Origin: Paguma larvata | Taxonomy: Eukaryota > Chordata > Mammalia > Carnivora > Viverridae | Direction: 5' to 3' | Length of the DNA: 64,000 nt | Assembly (NCBI GenBank): GCA_030068075.1 | Contig: CM057843.1 | Coordinates: 41,423,832 to 41,487,831 of the forward strand | In this document: positions 22,520 through 34,265 of the stretch, piece after piece | Layout: every line of letters starts with the position of its first letter | How positions within the stretch are numbered: the first letter of the stretch is position 1 | The notes under the pieces: generated by a model | What the model was told of the DNA's origin: nothing | The model's database searches: none | Seen by the model: the letters and a program-made list of their open reading frames with translations, nothing else | Translations under genes and position numbers: made by a program

Positions 22520-22725
22520 AGCTCATGTTCTCAGAGCTGTGTGACCTGGGGCAAGTCACACAACTTCTCTGGGCCTTAGTCTTCTGTAGAGTAAGGCTAA
22601 CACAGCCCCCTCACTGGTTGTTGTGAGGACTAAATGGCATCATTTCATAAAATCCTTAGCCTAGAGCCTGACCCTGTAAGCGCTCATTGAAGGTTAGCTA
22701 TTATTGGTGTTATTATTATTCATGT
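22520..22725 (+). repeat. MIR, nearly full length
   Basis: 'gctgtgtgacctggggcaagtcacacaacttctctgggcc', 'actggttgttgtgaggactaaatggc', 'agcctagagcctgaccctgtaagcgctcattgaaggttagctattatt': textbook MIR order. Confidence 0.9.
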
Positions 22726-22908
22726 CTGGACTTGGCTGTGTGTGGCTGCTGCCAGAGACTAGCCGTCACGCGCGTGAGTAATAGTGCAGCCTCGCTAACA
22801 GATGCGGCAGATCGAAGCCGCTGTCTCCTACACCCGCTGATCCAGAGCCTCTGCCGGAGGGGCCTGGGAACAGACATTTGGAATAAACTCCCAGGAGATT
22901 CTAATTTT

Positions 22909-23127
22909 TTTTTAAATTTTCATTTAACGTTTATTTATTTTTGGGAGACGTAGAGTCAGAGTATGAGCAGGGGAAGGGCAGAGAAAGAGGGAGATACAGA
23001 ATCCGAAGCAGGCTCCAGGCTCCGAGCCGTCAGCACAGAGCCTGATGCGGGGCTTGAACTCACAGACCCTGAGATCGTGACCTGAGCCGAGGTCGGCCGC
23101 TTAACCAACTGAGCCACCCAGGTGCCC
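22909..23127 (-). repeat. Felid-type SINE, first of a tandem pair
   Basis: Reverse-strand full element ending 'ccaactgagccacccaggtgcccc'. It directly abuts the next SINE. Confidence 0.93.
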
Positions 23128-23130
23128 CTC

Positions 23131-23355
23131 TAATTTTTTTTTAATTTTTTTTTAGCGTTTTTTATTTTTGAGAGACATAGAGACAGAGAGTGAGCAAGGG
23201 AAGGGCAGAGAGAGAGGGAGATACAGAATCCGAAGCAGGCCCCAGGCTCCAAGCCGTCAGCACAGAGCCTGACGCGGGGCTGGAACTCACAGACCATGAG
23301 ATCATGACCTCAGCTGAAGTCGGCCGCTTAACCGACTGAGCCACCCAGGCGCCCC
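23131..23355 (-). repeat. Felid-type SINE, second of a tandem pair
   Basis: Reverse-strand full element ending 'ccgactgagccacccaggcgcccc'. The outer direct repeat cccaggag(a/g)ttct (22890-22902 and 23355-23367) flanks both SINEs together. Confidence 0.93.
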
Positions 23356-23392
23356 CAGGAGGTTCTTACAGCTGGGCAAATTTGGGCTTCAG

Positions 23393-23495
23393 AAGGACTT
23401 TGGAATGAGGCCACCTGGGTTCAAATCCAGGCTCTGCTACTTACTGGCTGGGTGATCTGGGGCAAATTACTTAACCTCTCTGTGCCTGTTTCACC
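23393..23495 (+). repeat. MIR
   Basis: 'ggccacctgggttcaaatccaggctctgctacttactggctgggtgatctggggcaaattacttaacctctctgtgcc': very well preserved. Confidence 0.92.
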
Positions 23496-25729
23496 CCGTC
23501 AGTGCCCAGCCCTACTTGTAGCAACCAGGAGATGGCGGCTGCCCCCCTCCCCTTCTCTCCCCCCTCCCCTTCTCTAGCGCTGACTATTGCCGATTTCCAC
23601 CTTTGTCTTCTGTACAAGGCCTGTCTCTCGGTCCCTGCGTTTCCTGGGATTCATCCTTCCTCTCAGCCCCCGCGGGTCCAAGGTGGGTGTATTTATCACC
23701 CACCGGTCTCCTCACGGGCCTCCCCAACTCTCCCCCGCACGCCGCAGTGAGGCCTTCGGACAGTAGCGACCACAGAACCCGCGCTGTGGTGTGTGGCTTT
23801 CACGTCGCTTTTCACTTGCTTTGCCTGAGTCTTCCCAATTGTCCTAAAGCGTCAGCGCCATGATCCCGCTTAAAGGAATTAGCCCGGGTCTGAGCTTGGG
23901 GCAGTTGTGAACGTCCCGATCCACAGAGCCAGTTAACGGGAGCGCCCGCGGCAGACTTCCCACGTGACCTGCAGCCTCCTGGTTCCTCCTTCAACCCCTA
24001 GTTGGATTCTCATCCCCGCCCCCCTTCCCTTGCTCAGGAAGCTTCCCCAATGATCAAGTCCAAGTGCGCAGGCCTGGAACCGCCTTCCCCTCCACCTGTG
24101 TTTCCTGGCCTTTCCCCTCACCCCACCGGGCTCTCTTCATCTATCTCACCCTCCCCGTTTGTATTCCTCTGAAGAGTTCCCCCCCCCGCCGCCGAGAGAA
24201 AATATAATGCAGGGGGAGGAAAGGGGGGTTCCTTTGCAGGTGGTGAGGCCCAGCTGTGGGTCCCCTTCCTAACATTCTCCGAACCTCCAGGTCACGCCTC
24301 ACTCCTTCAGCCTCTGCTAACCCCTCCTCCTCCAGGAAGCCTCCCTGCCTTGGGTGAATATCTACTGCTCAGCAGGGATATTCAGATATTCTATCTGCCC
24401 CCTCCACACACATACGCCTCATACAGACACCTGCCCTTTGGCCTTTCTGCCCAGTACCTTAATTTTTTGAGTTATTTCAATTTTCCCATCTGTCAAATAA
24501 GGGAGTGGGTGGAGAGAGTGCCACGTTGCTTCCCTCCAAGTGAGTCCGCGAGCAGAATGGGGGTGAATGACAGAGTCCCGCCCTCCTGCCACCCTCCCTG
24601 TCTGGGCATTGGTAGAAGTCAGTGCTGGCTATTGGAACCTCAAGGGGCACTTGTCAGCACAGCGGAGTGACCCAAGAGTGCTCTCCGGCTCTTCCTTGTG
24701 GCCGGCGTCTCCCCGGGCAAACCGTAAATCCTCGAGGAGGTCCGTACCGTGTCCCCTTTGGATCCTCCCTCAGCCCCCGAGGGCGCTCAGTGTCACACAC
24801 ACAGGTAGATACCGAGGCGGGGTGGTGGCTGGCTCCACTGAGCTCCAGTGTCAGGGTCATAGACTAGATGTGATTCAGGAGCTTAAAAGCTCTGCTGCTT
24901 CAGAGACAGGTGGCTCTGGCGGCATTGAGGGTCTCCGGCCCGCGTCTCCACCTGCCACCCGGGAGCTCCGTACCTCTGAGCAAGCGGCCTCAAAGCTGTG
25001 ACATGGGAGTGGAGTGATCACAGCCACTCCGGGGTCAGGGGGGCCCGGCTGGGAGCGAGGGGGTGGGGGGAAGGGGCTGAGGAGCCCGGAGCGTCACCGC
25101 GCGCCTCTCTCGTGCCATCCTCTCGGGCACAGGGGCAACGGTTTCCCCCGCACCCTACGGGCGAGCACGCGGAGGCCGTGCTGGGATTCGCGGGCAGCTC
25201 CCCCTGCCTCTAATGCCTGAGCTTGGCCCTGAGGCCAGGGCTTCTCGGCCTTGGCAGTACGATAGAATTACGGTGGGGGGAGGGAGGTGGAGAGCTTTAA
25301 ACACCCCAAGTCCCTGGCAGCACCCGGACCCTCTGTGAGGCGACGGAGAACGAGGCGACAGAAGTTTGGAGGTCCCCAAGAGATCCCGGTTTGCAGCACA
25401 GGGAAGAATGCACGCTGAGGGCTGGCCATCCCTTCCTGTCCCGTGTCCCCGTGGAGCTCCTCATCTGCCCTGACCCTCTTTCCTCCTCTGCGACATGGGG
25501 ACGGTGGCATGACCTTGAGTTGCCGCGTTCAAGCGCCGCCTTAGCTGACATCGCAACCCAGCCCGCGCTGCTCTTCGGCTTCCTTCGCCCTGCCCTTTTC
25601 GCCAAAGCCCTTCTCACCGGCAAACATACTCTGTTACTCTCCCCTTTGGTGATGTTTGTGCTTTCCTCCTTGACCCCTCCCTCCCCCCCCCCCCCCCGCC
25701 CGCTAGAACATCATCCACGTGGGGGCCAG
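23496..25729. other. Mostly unique sequence with possible L2-like patches
   Basis: 'ctcctcctccaggaagcctccctgcc' near 24325 and similar text near 24040 resemble L2. A C17-type homopolymer run is at 25681-25697. No gene recognised. Confidence 0.4.
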
Positions 25730-25862
25730 GATCTCGGTCTTTGCTTCCTTTGGGTTTTTTGCCGTATCCCAATCACCAAGCAACACACGCAGCAGTTGGC
25801 ACGTAGTAAGTCCTCAGTAAATATTTGTTGAACTAACGAGTTGAATTGAATGAGTGGATGGA
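25730..25862 (+). repeat. L2-like 3' end
   Basis: 'gcagttggcacgtagtaagtcctcagtaaatatttgttgaactaacgag' with a GAATGAGTGGATGGATG tail. Confidence 0.7.
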
Positions 25863-25946
25863 TGAGTGGAGGAATCGCCACGCCTGGCGCCGCAGCAGGC
25901 CTCTAAGAAACGCTGCTATCGGAGCTAATCTTTAAAAAAAGTTTAG

Positions 25947-26118
25947 AGGGGCGCCTGACTAGTTAAACGTTAAGTCGGTTAAGCGTCCGACTTCCGCTCA
26001 GGTCATGATCTCACGGCTCATGAGTTCGAGCCCCACATCGGGCTCTGTGCTGACAGCTCGGAGCCAGGAACCTTCCTCAGATTCGTCTCTGTTTCTCTCT
26101 GCCCTCCGCCACTCACAC

Positions 26119-26152
<34 letters not shown>

Positions 26153-26175
26153 AAATAAACATTGAAAAAAATAAG
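25947..26175 (+). repeat. Felid-type SINE
   Basis: 'ggggcgcctgactagttaaacgttaagtcggttaagcg' to a CTGT/CT-rich stretch and 'aaataaacattgaaaaa'. It has a short internal duplication in the A-box area. Confidence 0.9.
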
Positions 26176-26196
26176 AAAAATTAAGAAATGTTACTG

Positions 26197-26395
26197 ACGG
26201 GGCACCTGTCACGGGGTGACTCAGTGTTAAGTGTCTGACCTCGGCTCAGATCATGATCTCACGGCTCGTGGGTTCGAGCCCCACGTCAGGCTCGCTGCTA
26301 TCAGCGCAGAGCCCACTTGGGATCCTCTCTCCCCGACTTGCAGTCTCTCTCGGTCTCTCTCAAAAATAAATAAACATGAAGAAGAGGAGGAGGAG
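26197..26395 (+). repeat. Felid-type SINE with AGG/AAG tail
   Basis: 'ggggcacctgtcacggggtgactcagtg' to 'caaaaataaataaacatg', followed by a (GAG/GAA) rich tail. Similar text aatgttactga / acattactag flanks it. Confidence 0.9.
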
Positions 26396-26639
26396 GAAGA
26401 AAGAAGGAAGAAACATTACTAGTGTCCCTGGTACCGTGCTCGTGGTCCACAGCCTTCGGGCCTGGCCTGCTCCCTTCCCAAGCTGCTCAAAACCCCGAGG
26501 CCACCTAAAACCAAGCTGACCGTTCCTTTCCCCTGGAAATGCGCCTCCGTGCCAGGGTCCCTAGGGCCCCTCCATCCTGCCACTTGCTCCCCCCGCCCCG
26601 CCCCCGGTCACGCAGTGGCCCAGGCCCCGGCCGGGAGAG

Positions 26640-26960
26640 GCAGCAAAGTTTCAAGAGATCGTTTGTAATTCTTTGCAGATGAAATGTCAGAAATATTGGA
26701 AAGGCAGAGTCATAAATCCGCTCCTAATATAGCAGAGAGCTTATTAATGAAGAATAAATCACAGGGGGAAACCTCCCCGGAGTGCTTCGCCAGGGCCTGC
26801 GGGGAGGATGGCATATTTATGTGCGAGCGTATGGGGTCTTTTCCTTTCTCAGATATACGGCCCAGGCGGATTTGTCGGGGCAGTAGCCCTAACATCAACC
26901 AATTATATTTTTTTCTAGTAAAAATTAATCTATTCTGGGAAATCTCCTAAGCATTTATTG
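26640..26960. promoter_or_regulatory. AT-rich enhancer-like block
   Basis: Repeat-free sequence with 'ttgtaattctttgcagatgaaatg', 'gcagagagcttattaatgaagaataaatc' and 'gtaaaaattaatctattctggg', clearly more AT-rich than either side. The texture resembles conserved enhancers. No coding potential. Confidence 0.45.
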
Positions 26961-26994
26961 GATTAGGACCACGTCCAAATGTAGAGAATTAAAC

Positions 26995-27022
26995 ACACAC
27001 GCGCACACACACACACGCACCA
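26995..27022 (+). repeat. Short CA microsatellite
   Basis: About 28 bp of CA with CG interruptions. Confidence 0.85.
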
Positions 27023-27194
27023 CTGTGAGATTTGGGCAGGCCCTGAAATGGAAGGACCGTCCGCCCTCCCCTGCATTGTTCCCCCACTAAAAAACACCAA
27101 AGGATCTAGAAGGGCCCACCGTCATTGCCCAGGTGGGGAAACCAAGGCCCAGGAAGGGATGTCCTCACGCATGCTCACCCGGGTTGAGGCCAGT

Positions 27195-27605
27195 GTGAGA
27201 CAACAGCCCTTGGTCCTTATTCCCACCCCCCCCAAGAGACGACCACATCTGAATCCCCCAAATTCCCTAGCGCGACTATGTTATCCTTCCGTGGCAAAAG
27301 AGTCTTTTCCGGGCATGATTAAATTAAGGATATTAAGATGGGATATTATCCCAGGTCCACGGGATATAATCAGAAGCATCCTTGCCGAGGAAAGAGGGAG
27401 GCAACTGAGTCACAGCAGCGACGCTAGGACAGAGGCCAGAATGAGACAGGGCCGTGAGCCCAGGACTTCGAGGGCCTCTAGCTGCCGGAAGACACAAGAA
27501 AATGGATTCTCCCGTAGAACCTCCGGAAAGGAACGCAGCCCGGCTGACGCCTGGATTTTAGGACTGCTTAGCTCCAGAACCACAAGGCATTAAATCTGTG
27601 TTTGT
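27195..27605 (+). repeat. Ancient interspersed repeat, family not assigned
   Basis: 'tccttccgtggcaaaagagtcttttccgggcatgattaaattaaggatattaagatgggatattatcc..ggcattaaatctgtgtttgtc'. The order matches a frequent old mammalian repeat. A 181-codon open frame across it (27048-27593) is an artefact of the repeat. Confidence 0.65.
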
Positions 27606-28424
27606 CACAGGAAAGGGCACCTGGCTGTGGGTGCAGACAGTGCTAGAGGGGGGATGCCCTACCCCAAAGGTCACCCCGCGTCATCCCTGGTGAGGGTGGC
27701 ACCTCCCGCGCAGGGGTGGGGGGGGCACGGGACCATTGGCTGCCACCTGGTGGCCCTTGGTCTGTGACTCCCTCCTTTCATGTTGGGCTGCGGTGGGAAT
27801 TTTCTCCCATTTCCTTCGTTCTTTGCAGCTTTTCTGCAGCCTGACCCTCCGCCGTCTCGGGAGAGGAAGCCGCTTCCCCGCGAGGGTCATCACGACACCC
27901 TCGGCTCTCCCACTTCTTCCCAAGGACTCCCCTTGCCTCTGAGAAACTGCAGAGACCGTGACCGCGTCCGAGGGCACTTCCCCCTCACCGTTTTCTCAAC
28001 CACGATCCCCGCAGCCCCCCTGCGATCTCCGGAGCCAGAGAGTGGGTCCACCCGTTCTCCGCTGGGCTTTGGGGGTCTGGATTCCTCAGGGACAGACTTG
28101 CGAGTGTCCGTGGGGGAGCCCCCGGGGAATGACTCAAACGGAGGGGAGGAGGGAAGGTGGAAACTTGTGAAAAAGAGGCCAGCAGTGGCCGTGGCAGGGT
28201 CATTCTGGGAGTCCGGCAGGTGGCCCGCGTCGCCTGGCTGGCAGCTCATTGCTTCAGTGCACCTTCCTGGCCCCCCCTCTTTCTCCTTGCCGGAGTGGGG
28301 ACCGAGGGTGGGCCTGGGAATGTGCCGCTCGCCACGCTCCCTGGGTGGGTCCTACTCCACAGAAATCGTGGGGCAGATGGTGCCGGGAACTCAGCACCCT
28401 CCCGACTGGGCCGAACCCTCCCAA
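27606..28424. other. Unique GC-rich sequence
   Basis: A 231-codon + strand open frame (27780-28475) has no recognisable domain and is mirrored by minus-strand frames, as expected for GC-rich non-coding DNA. A palindromic CCACCTGGTGG is at 27743-27753. Confidence 0.45.
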
Positions 28425-28530
28425 GGGTGGGCAAGTTATTCATCACTCCCCAACCCCCAGTGTTCTCGCCCCTAAAGCGGGGGCTCTGGTGTCACGTGAC
28501 AGGAATTAGGAGGCTTAACGCAAATACGTT
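28425..28530 (+). repeat. MIR fragment
   Basis: 'gggcaagttattcatcactccccaacccccagtgttctcgcccctaaagcggggg..ggaggcttaacgcaaatacg'. Confidence 0.5.
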
Positions 28531-29440
28531 GAGCACAGAGGCAGAGGCTCTGGGTGCCTTGCCCGTGGACGCCCGGGGTTCCATCACGTTGGAGCCCAGA
28601 AGACCGAACGTCCGACTCCCCTGAGGGCCTGGAAGCGCCAGAGAACGACTGTCCCCCCTCCCACCCCACGGGCTCCCCCAGTGACAGAGTGGAGTTGGTG
28701 TATAAATACCCCAGCTCCCTCATCCTTCGGGCGGGATACCTCTGCGGTGCGGCTCCCACGCGGGCTCCCTGAGTCCCCTCTCGAGATGAAGCCCTAACGA
28801 GTCACCCACCGGGGCAATAAGCCTCTTCGTAAGAGGCATCTTCGTAGGATGTCTTCCCTGCCCCGCCTCACTCCCCGCCCTCCTACTGCACTTTCCTGGG
28901 AGCACCTCTCGGATTAACAGCTCAGCCTCAAATCCTGGTCTCAGGTCGGCTTCTGGGAGGCCCCCCAGGCCAAGACCCAAGCCTCCACACAGGCTCTGAC
29001 AGCCAGGAAGTGGGTCCTCTTTGGTCCTCATTGTGGAGACCAGGTGGGGCCAGATCAGGAAGTCGCCACAGGGCCTTGGCTGGTCCGTGGCCTGGAGGTG
29101 AGTGTGCGCTCCCTGCCATCCAGGGATCGGCAAGGCTGGGCCCCCACCTGACTGGAAACTGGCCCTTTCCTCTCCCAGATCCCCAGTAGCTGCTGGCGAG
29201 CCGGCCGGAGCTCTAGCCCGGCTGTAATGACCCCGTCTGCCCTCGCCCTGAGTCCCTCCGCCTGAAATCACCCCCACCGCTACCACCCCTCACCCCGTCC
29301 CCCCTTCCTCGTTCCTCCAACAAAGTGAACACTCCTTTGAGACAGCCTCGCCTCTGCCTCTCTTGAAAGCGCCCTGCAAGGCCCAGCCGCCTGGGCCCAC
29401 AGCCACGTGAATTCAAACCCCCAGGGGCACTGAAGTCACC
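28531..29440. other. Unique sequence
   Basis: No gene or clear repeat. C-rich text at 29275-29320 is low complexity. Confidence 0.4.
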
Positions 29441-29830
29441 TCCCAGAGAAAATCCTATGATTTCATCTTCTATTTAATCTTTATTTCGCCTCATACTTTT
29501 TAGAACTTCAAATAATTTCTCATTTGTAGTAACTAGGAAGCCATAAATCGCCCCTTTATGTCTGAGGAAAATCAATTGTTATTTGACATTTTGCCTTAAT
29601 ATTCCCGACTTCCTTCAACGGCAATAAAGCCTCCATCTGCCTTTTATTTTACAGGCAATTAGCAAGTCACCTTTTAAAAATTTCTCCCCATTTTCTATCA
29701 AATGAATGCCAGGATCGAAAGGGGACAGCTGTTTTATGGGATTGAACTCACTGAGTAGACGGGGGTTTATCTGTAGCCTTCGAGGTACCAACACTCATTA
29801 ATGGGTTTTATTGATTCGGGGGCTTTTTAA
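29441..29830. promoter_or_regulatory. AT-rich enhancer-like block
   Basis: Nearly 390 bp of repeat-free AT-rich DNA ('ttctatttaatctttatttcgcc', 'gccataaatcgcccctttatg', 'aatcaattgttatttgac', 'ggcaattagcaagtcacc') between GC-rich flanks. It carries several homeodomain-type ATTA/TTAAT words. This is the strongest enhancer-like texture in the window after 9481-9850. Confidence 0.5.
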
Positions 29831-30169
29831 CCCTTAGCAATAATACAGGTGTCTCCTGCCTGCGGCACTCAGGAGGGGGCGGGGATGGGGGGGGTGGGGG
29901 GGGGCAGGGAGAAGCCGGCTCGGGTCTGAGCTCTGGGCCCAAGCTGGAAAAGTAGAGAAGTGAGTTCCAGCCCTTTGAAATGTGATCAACCACGCTCTCG
30001 GAGGTAAATCACAGTACAGATACCCTCTCTTTTCCTAGAGAGAAAGGTGGTTTTTTTGTTTTTTTGGTTTGGTTTGGTTTGGTTTTTCTCAAATTACCTA
30101 AGGGAATGTGACACCGTTGCCCTCCCCCCGTGAGATCAAAAGAAAGAGGCTTGTTTGGGGGTCCGAGGA

Positions 30170-30295
30170 CCTACACGTGGTTCCTTGGTCTGTCCCTTTG
30201 AGCCCAGCCACCTTGGGCAGGTCACCGAAGGAGCCTCTGAGGTTAATCTTCCTAGCTGCAAAGTGGGGAGAAGCATGTCCTCCCTGCCCCTTTCC
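30170..30295 (+). repeat. MIR fragment
   Basis: 'ccaccttgggcaggtcaccgaaggagcctctgaggttaatcttcctagctgcaaagtgggg'. Confidence 0.6.
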
Positions 30296-31054
30296 CAGGG
30301 CTGCCCCCCTCTGCCCGCCAGACCGCACCGGCAAGAAGTGCTTGGAGCACTGCGTGAGGCAGAAGAAACGATACAAGGAACCAACAGGAACTATGGTCAC
30401 AAGCAGGAATCCCAGTCCCCAGACTCCAGAACGACACCTTCCTTTGTATTCTAGAACCAGCCTAATCCGATCCACTCCACAGGGCTGGTGGAACTTTGGC
30501 CCCAGCCTCTCCCCAGCAGGGGCTCGTTCCCTCCTCCTCTACAGCGCCCCCTCCAGAAGGCCGCCATCTGACCCCGGCACCCAGGGGGGTGGAGGGGCTT
30601 TCTCGGGCCAGACAGCAGGGCCGGAAGCTTCACGGCTGCCAGCAAGAGATGAGAGTCCCCTACCTGAGGACAGTCCAGACTGAGCACAGATAAGGTGGCA
30701 AGGGCCTTACCCTGGATACGCAGTGACACAAGTCCAGGAAATGTTCTTGGTGGGTTCACGGTAGGGGGCAGGGGGGACACGGTGTTCAGCCCAAAATTCT
30801 TTCAATGTTGCCACGCGTTTGAACTTTTTAATTAAAATACCGGCCGTGGGGGGAAAAGGCTGGGGCAAATCTCGCACGCGGGGGGCCTGCCGGTGATGGC
30901 GGAAGGGAACTGGCATGAGCAGAGGAGGACGAAGGCAAGGAGCCTTCTGCATCTAAGGGAGCTGCTTGCAGGAACCCCTACGTTATTTGCGGGCGCAAGC
31001 GCAAAACGCAAAGGCAGGGTTCCTTCTTCATTGTTAAGAACATCACGATGGCAG
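30296..31054. other. Unique sequence
   Basis: No supported feature. Confidence 0.4.
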
Positions 31055-31255
31055 GGCGCCCGGGTGGCTCAGTCGGTTAAGCATCCGACTCTTGATTTCA
31101 GCTCAGGGCGTGATCTCACGGGTTCGTGAGCTCGAGCCTGGCATCCGGCTTTGCAATGACAGTGCAGAGCCTGCTCAGGCTTCTCTCGCTCCCTCTCTCC
31201 TGCCCCTCCCCTGCTCTGTCTCTCTCAAAAATAAATAAATAAACTTAAACGAAAC
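31055..31255 (+). repeat. Felid-type SINE
   Basis: 'gggcgcccgggtggctcagtcggttaagcatccgactc' to 'caaaaataaataaataaac': near-consensus 5' end, so relatively young. Confidence 0.94.
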
Positions 31256-31499
31256 AAAATAATACCAAGAGGGCAACGGCAGGGTGTTAAACTTAGTGTG
31301 AGGCCCTTCTAAGATGGGGCCCCGGGTGCCTGCACAGGTCCCCACCCCTGAAACCAGCCCTGTTTTGCTTGGATGAGGGGTCTGTTTTGACTAGCTCCTT
31401 CCTGCCCATCTCTTCATGTCTGATCTTAAAAGAACAATACTCCGAACCTAGCACCTGATGCAAGTGAACAGGCGGGTAGGTTGGGGCCTTTTCTAGTAA

Positions 31500-31690
31500 C
31501 AATAAGAGCTAATTAATGCTCCCGGAGCCCTCGCCACGTGCCAGGCCCCGATTCAGCACTCAGTGTGGCATTGAGTCATTTAATCCTCCCAACGACCCTA
31601 TGAGATAGGACTATTACTACTCCCGGTGGGGTGCCAGTGAATATCATCATAAGGTGTGGCAGCGCAGTGGAGGCAAGAACTTCAAGTCTA
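31500..31690 (-). repeat. MIR
   Basis: 'taagagctaattaatgctcccggagccctcgccacgtgccaggcc', 'gagtcatttaatcctcccaacgaccctatgagataggactattac'. Confidence 0.8.
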
Positions 31691-32290
31691 ACCTCATTAA
31701 TACGGGATTGGATCAGCACTGATTTTTTTTTTTAAGCAATGGTTTCTATTTCTTGGGCGCCCTCTCTCAAGGCAGCTGCCTGGGGACACCACTGACACCT
31801 AGTGGCCATTGGTGAAATTGCAGACCCAGTGTCCTGGGAGGGCCCAGGCAGGAGCTTCCCCTATCTGGCCCAGACCAGGAAGAGGAGCTATATCCCCATC
31901 CCCATAATCCATTGTCCCTAATCCCAAATCTCTCACTCTGAAATTGCCCCTAACCACTACCTTCTCTAACTCCATCTCCCTTTCTTAGCTCCTCAAACGC
32001 AAAGCGAACCCAGCCATTTCCATTCTTCAGCATCACCTTGGCTCTAAATCTTGAAGCCACCATATCAAAGGATCCTAAATGCCATCATGGAAAGAAGCAG
32101 GAGATAAGCTGTACTTGGGTGAATTAGGAAGACCTCCCTCACCCACCAAGGGAGTGGGTCCTTGCCGATGGGTAGGAACTGGCCAGAGAGGCAATAGGGG
32201 GAGGACATACAGGAAGAGGGGACAGAATTTGAGCCAGGCTTTGGAAAAAAAAAAAAAAAAGGACACAAAGGCATGTTTTGTACCAGGCTG
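31691..32290. other. Unique sequence
   Basis: Contains a CTCF-like word at 31792-31807 (minus strand) and an A16 run near 32246. Nothing else recognised. Confidence 0.4.
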
Positions 32291-32420
32291 CACTCTAGGA
32301 TTTTTATTTCTTTTTATCCTCATAAACAATCTTGCCAGGGCGCTATTGCTGCTCGCGCTCCAACAGGAAGAGATTAAGAATCAGGAAGATAAGCGTACCT
32401 ACCCAAAGTGATCCGATACG
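32291..32420 (-). repeat. MIR-like fragment
   Basis: 'tttttatcctcataaacaatcttgccagggcgctattg..agattaagaatcaggaagataagcg': diverged MIR core. Confidence 0.45.
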
Positions 32421-34094
32421 TTAAGTGGCAGGGCCAGCTTGTCCGATGCGAGGTGTGGAGGATTTGAGCTGGTACAGATGAGGAAGACTTCTAGATCACC
32501 CACGCGGGCTGGCTTGCAAGTGCCCTTAGAAGCCTGCCGGATTCTCAGAGGGGCTGCTGGGATGGATAAGGGTCCCCCCGAAAGAGCTAGCCCTGGCTGG
32601 GCTGCGCTTCCACACAGGACAGGGAGGGCTGCAGAGACTGAGATTTACGACGGCCATGGCCTTCGTGACTTAATGGTCAGGAGTTGAGCTATTTTATCTC
32701 ATCATACAGTTCTGCCTAGAAATAGCTGCAAACCTTCATTTCAGGATGGCTTTCAGTCATGAGAGGGTGACCTGTGTATCTCCTAAATCATATTAATAAT
32801 CAGGGCAGCGGGCTTGGGCTTCCTTCCCTCTGCAGTGTCTTTCCCCAGAAGCCAGCCATTTTCTTCTCTGAGGGAAAGGCTCTCTGGGCTAGGTCTCGCG
32901 GGAAGGCAGAAGAGGGGCAGGAAGGCCACTCTGGTGCGGCCCAACTTGGGACCATCTGCACCCCCCTCTCCCCCCCCCAGCCCCAACAGAGCTAGACAAA
33001 TGGTGGAGGAGCAGCAATTGGCCTCGCCCCTCCCCACTGAGGATTAACACAAACACCCTCCCGCTCTCTTTCAGCACCTCCCTCCTCTCTTCTCCCCTCT
33101 CCTCCCTCGGCACTCTCTCAGCCTCACCCAGCTGCCCCCCCCATCACCCTCTAGCCCTCCCCTGCGGCGGGACTGCTTTTGGAGCAGTTCAGATGAAGTC
33201 ATGACCCTTCCTCCCGGGGGACTCGGTCCTTGAATCAAACCTTCCGGAAGACCCGTGTATAAGAGGGTTCCCTGTGGTCCCCAGAGCCCTCGTCCCAAGT
33301 CCAAGTGTGGGAACTCCTCTCCAGACCTGCAGCTTGCTTTAGGGCTCCTGGGGTCCAGGTAATGGGTGGCGATAGAGCAAACTTCCCATCCTGGGTACAG
33401 ACTGGGCAATCCAATGGCAGGGTCCTGGGCACAGACCGTGGGACAGTCTCAGCCGTGGGCATTGGCTGGTGGTGCCTCTGGCAAAAGTGTCCTCACTGGT
33501 CCTTCTCACCGTGGGTTCACCAGCCCTTCCTGACTTGGGAAGGGGCCTCATGGACCACGTCCCTACAACTGTCCCTAAGTCCAGCATCTCACTAGCACCC
33601 CCTTGCTTACTCATCTACTCATCTTCCCTTTACTCTCCCCACCCCTCGCCCCCCGGGGCCCACCCCACACCCCACACCCCCTTGACCCTCCACAGAAAAA
33701 GCTCCTTCGCTTTTCTTTCTCGGTATATCTTGATGGCCCATCAAAAGACAAAGCCAAATCATTAGCGAAAAACAATTGAGCTTCCCTGAAAGCTGGGAGG
33801 GCTGGACTTCAAACCCTCTCTGGGAGGTGAGATGCATTTGTATCTTCTCCTGTTGGAGTCATACCCTCCCCACCCCCTCCACACCCAGAAGAAGCAGTAA
33901 ATAAAAAGAAGAAGACAAGAACAGCCCAATGTCCATAATAAAACAAAGGACAGCTCTCCGCTGCCCCCAGAGGGCCCACGGCCTCAGGAAGTATCGGTTA
34001 CACACTAACTGCCTTATGTCAACATTTGCTTATTTTACTTTTATAAGGAGGCTTCTGGAACCTCATCTCTTTCACAGCCAACATGGGAGGTGGA
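32421..34094. other. Unique sequence
   Basis: C-rich low-complexity runs at 32960-32980 and 33640-33680. No gene recognised on either strand. Confidence 0.4.
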
Positions 34095-34265
34095 CATGAT
34101 TAGTAATAGCTACCATTAAAAATCACCTATTGTGCTTTCCATATGTGCTATGTAATCCTCATGTTGACCTTGAAAGGTGAAACTATTATTCCCACTTCAC
34201 GGTAGGACTCTGAGAGGTCAATTCGCTTGCCCAAGGTCATGTAGCTAAAATGGAGCAAGGGTCCA
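34095..34265 (-). repeat. MIR
   Basis: 'gattagtaatagctaccattaaaaatcacctattgtgc', 'gtaatcctcatgttgacc', 'gagaggtcaattcgcttgcccaaggtcatgtagct'. Confidence 0.8.

Noticed and set aside
27743..27753. CCACCTGGTGG as a CTCF site
   Set aside because: It is a palindromic E-box-like word that misses key CTCF positions; weaker than the word at 38900.
27780..28475. Long open frame of 231 codons on the + strand
   Set aside because: GC-rich composition gives stop-poor frames on both strands here. No recognisable domain, no codon bias, no splice or start context.
31055..31130. tRNA-like gene on the + strand (A-box and B-box pattern)
   Set aside because: The tRNA-like start belongs to the felid SINE, followed by the SINE body and A-rich tail; no cloverleaf of a functional tRNA expected.
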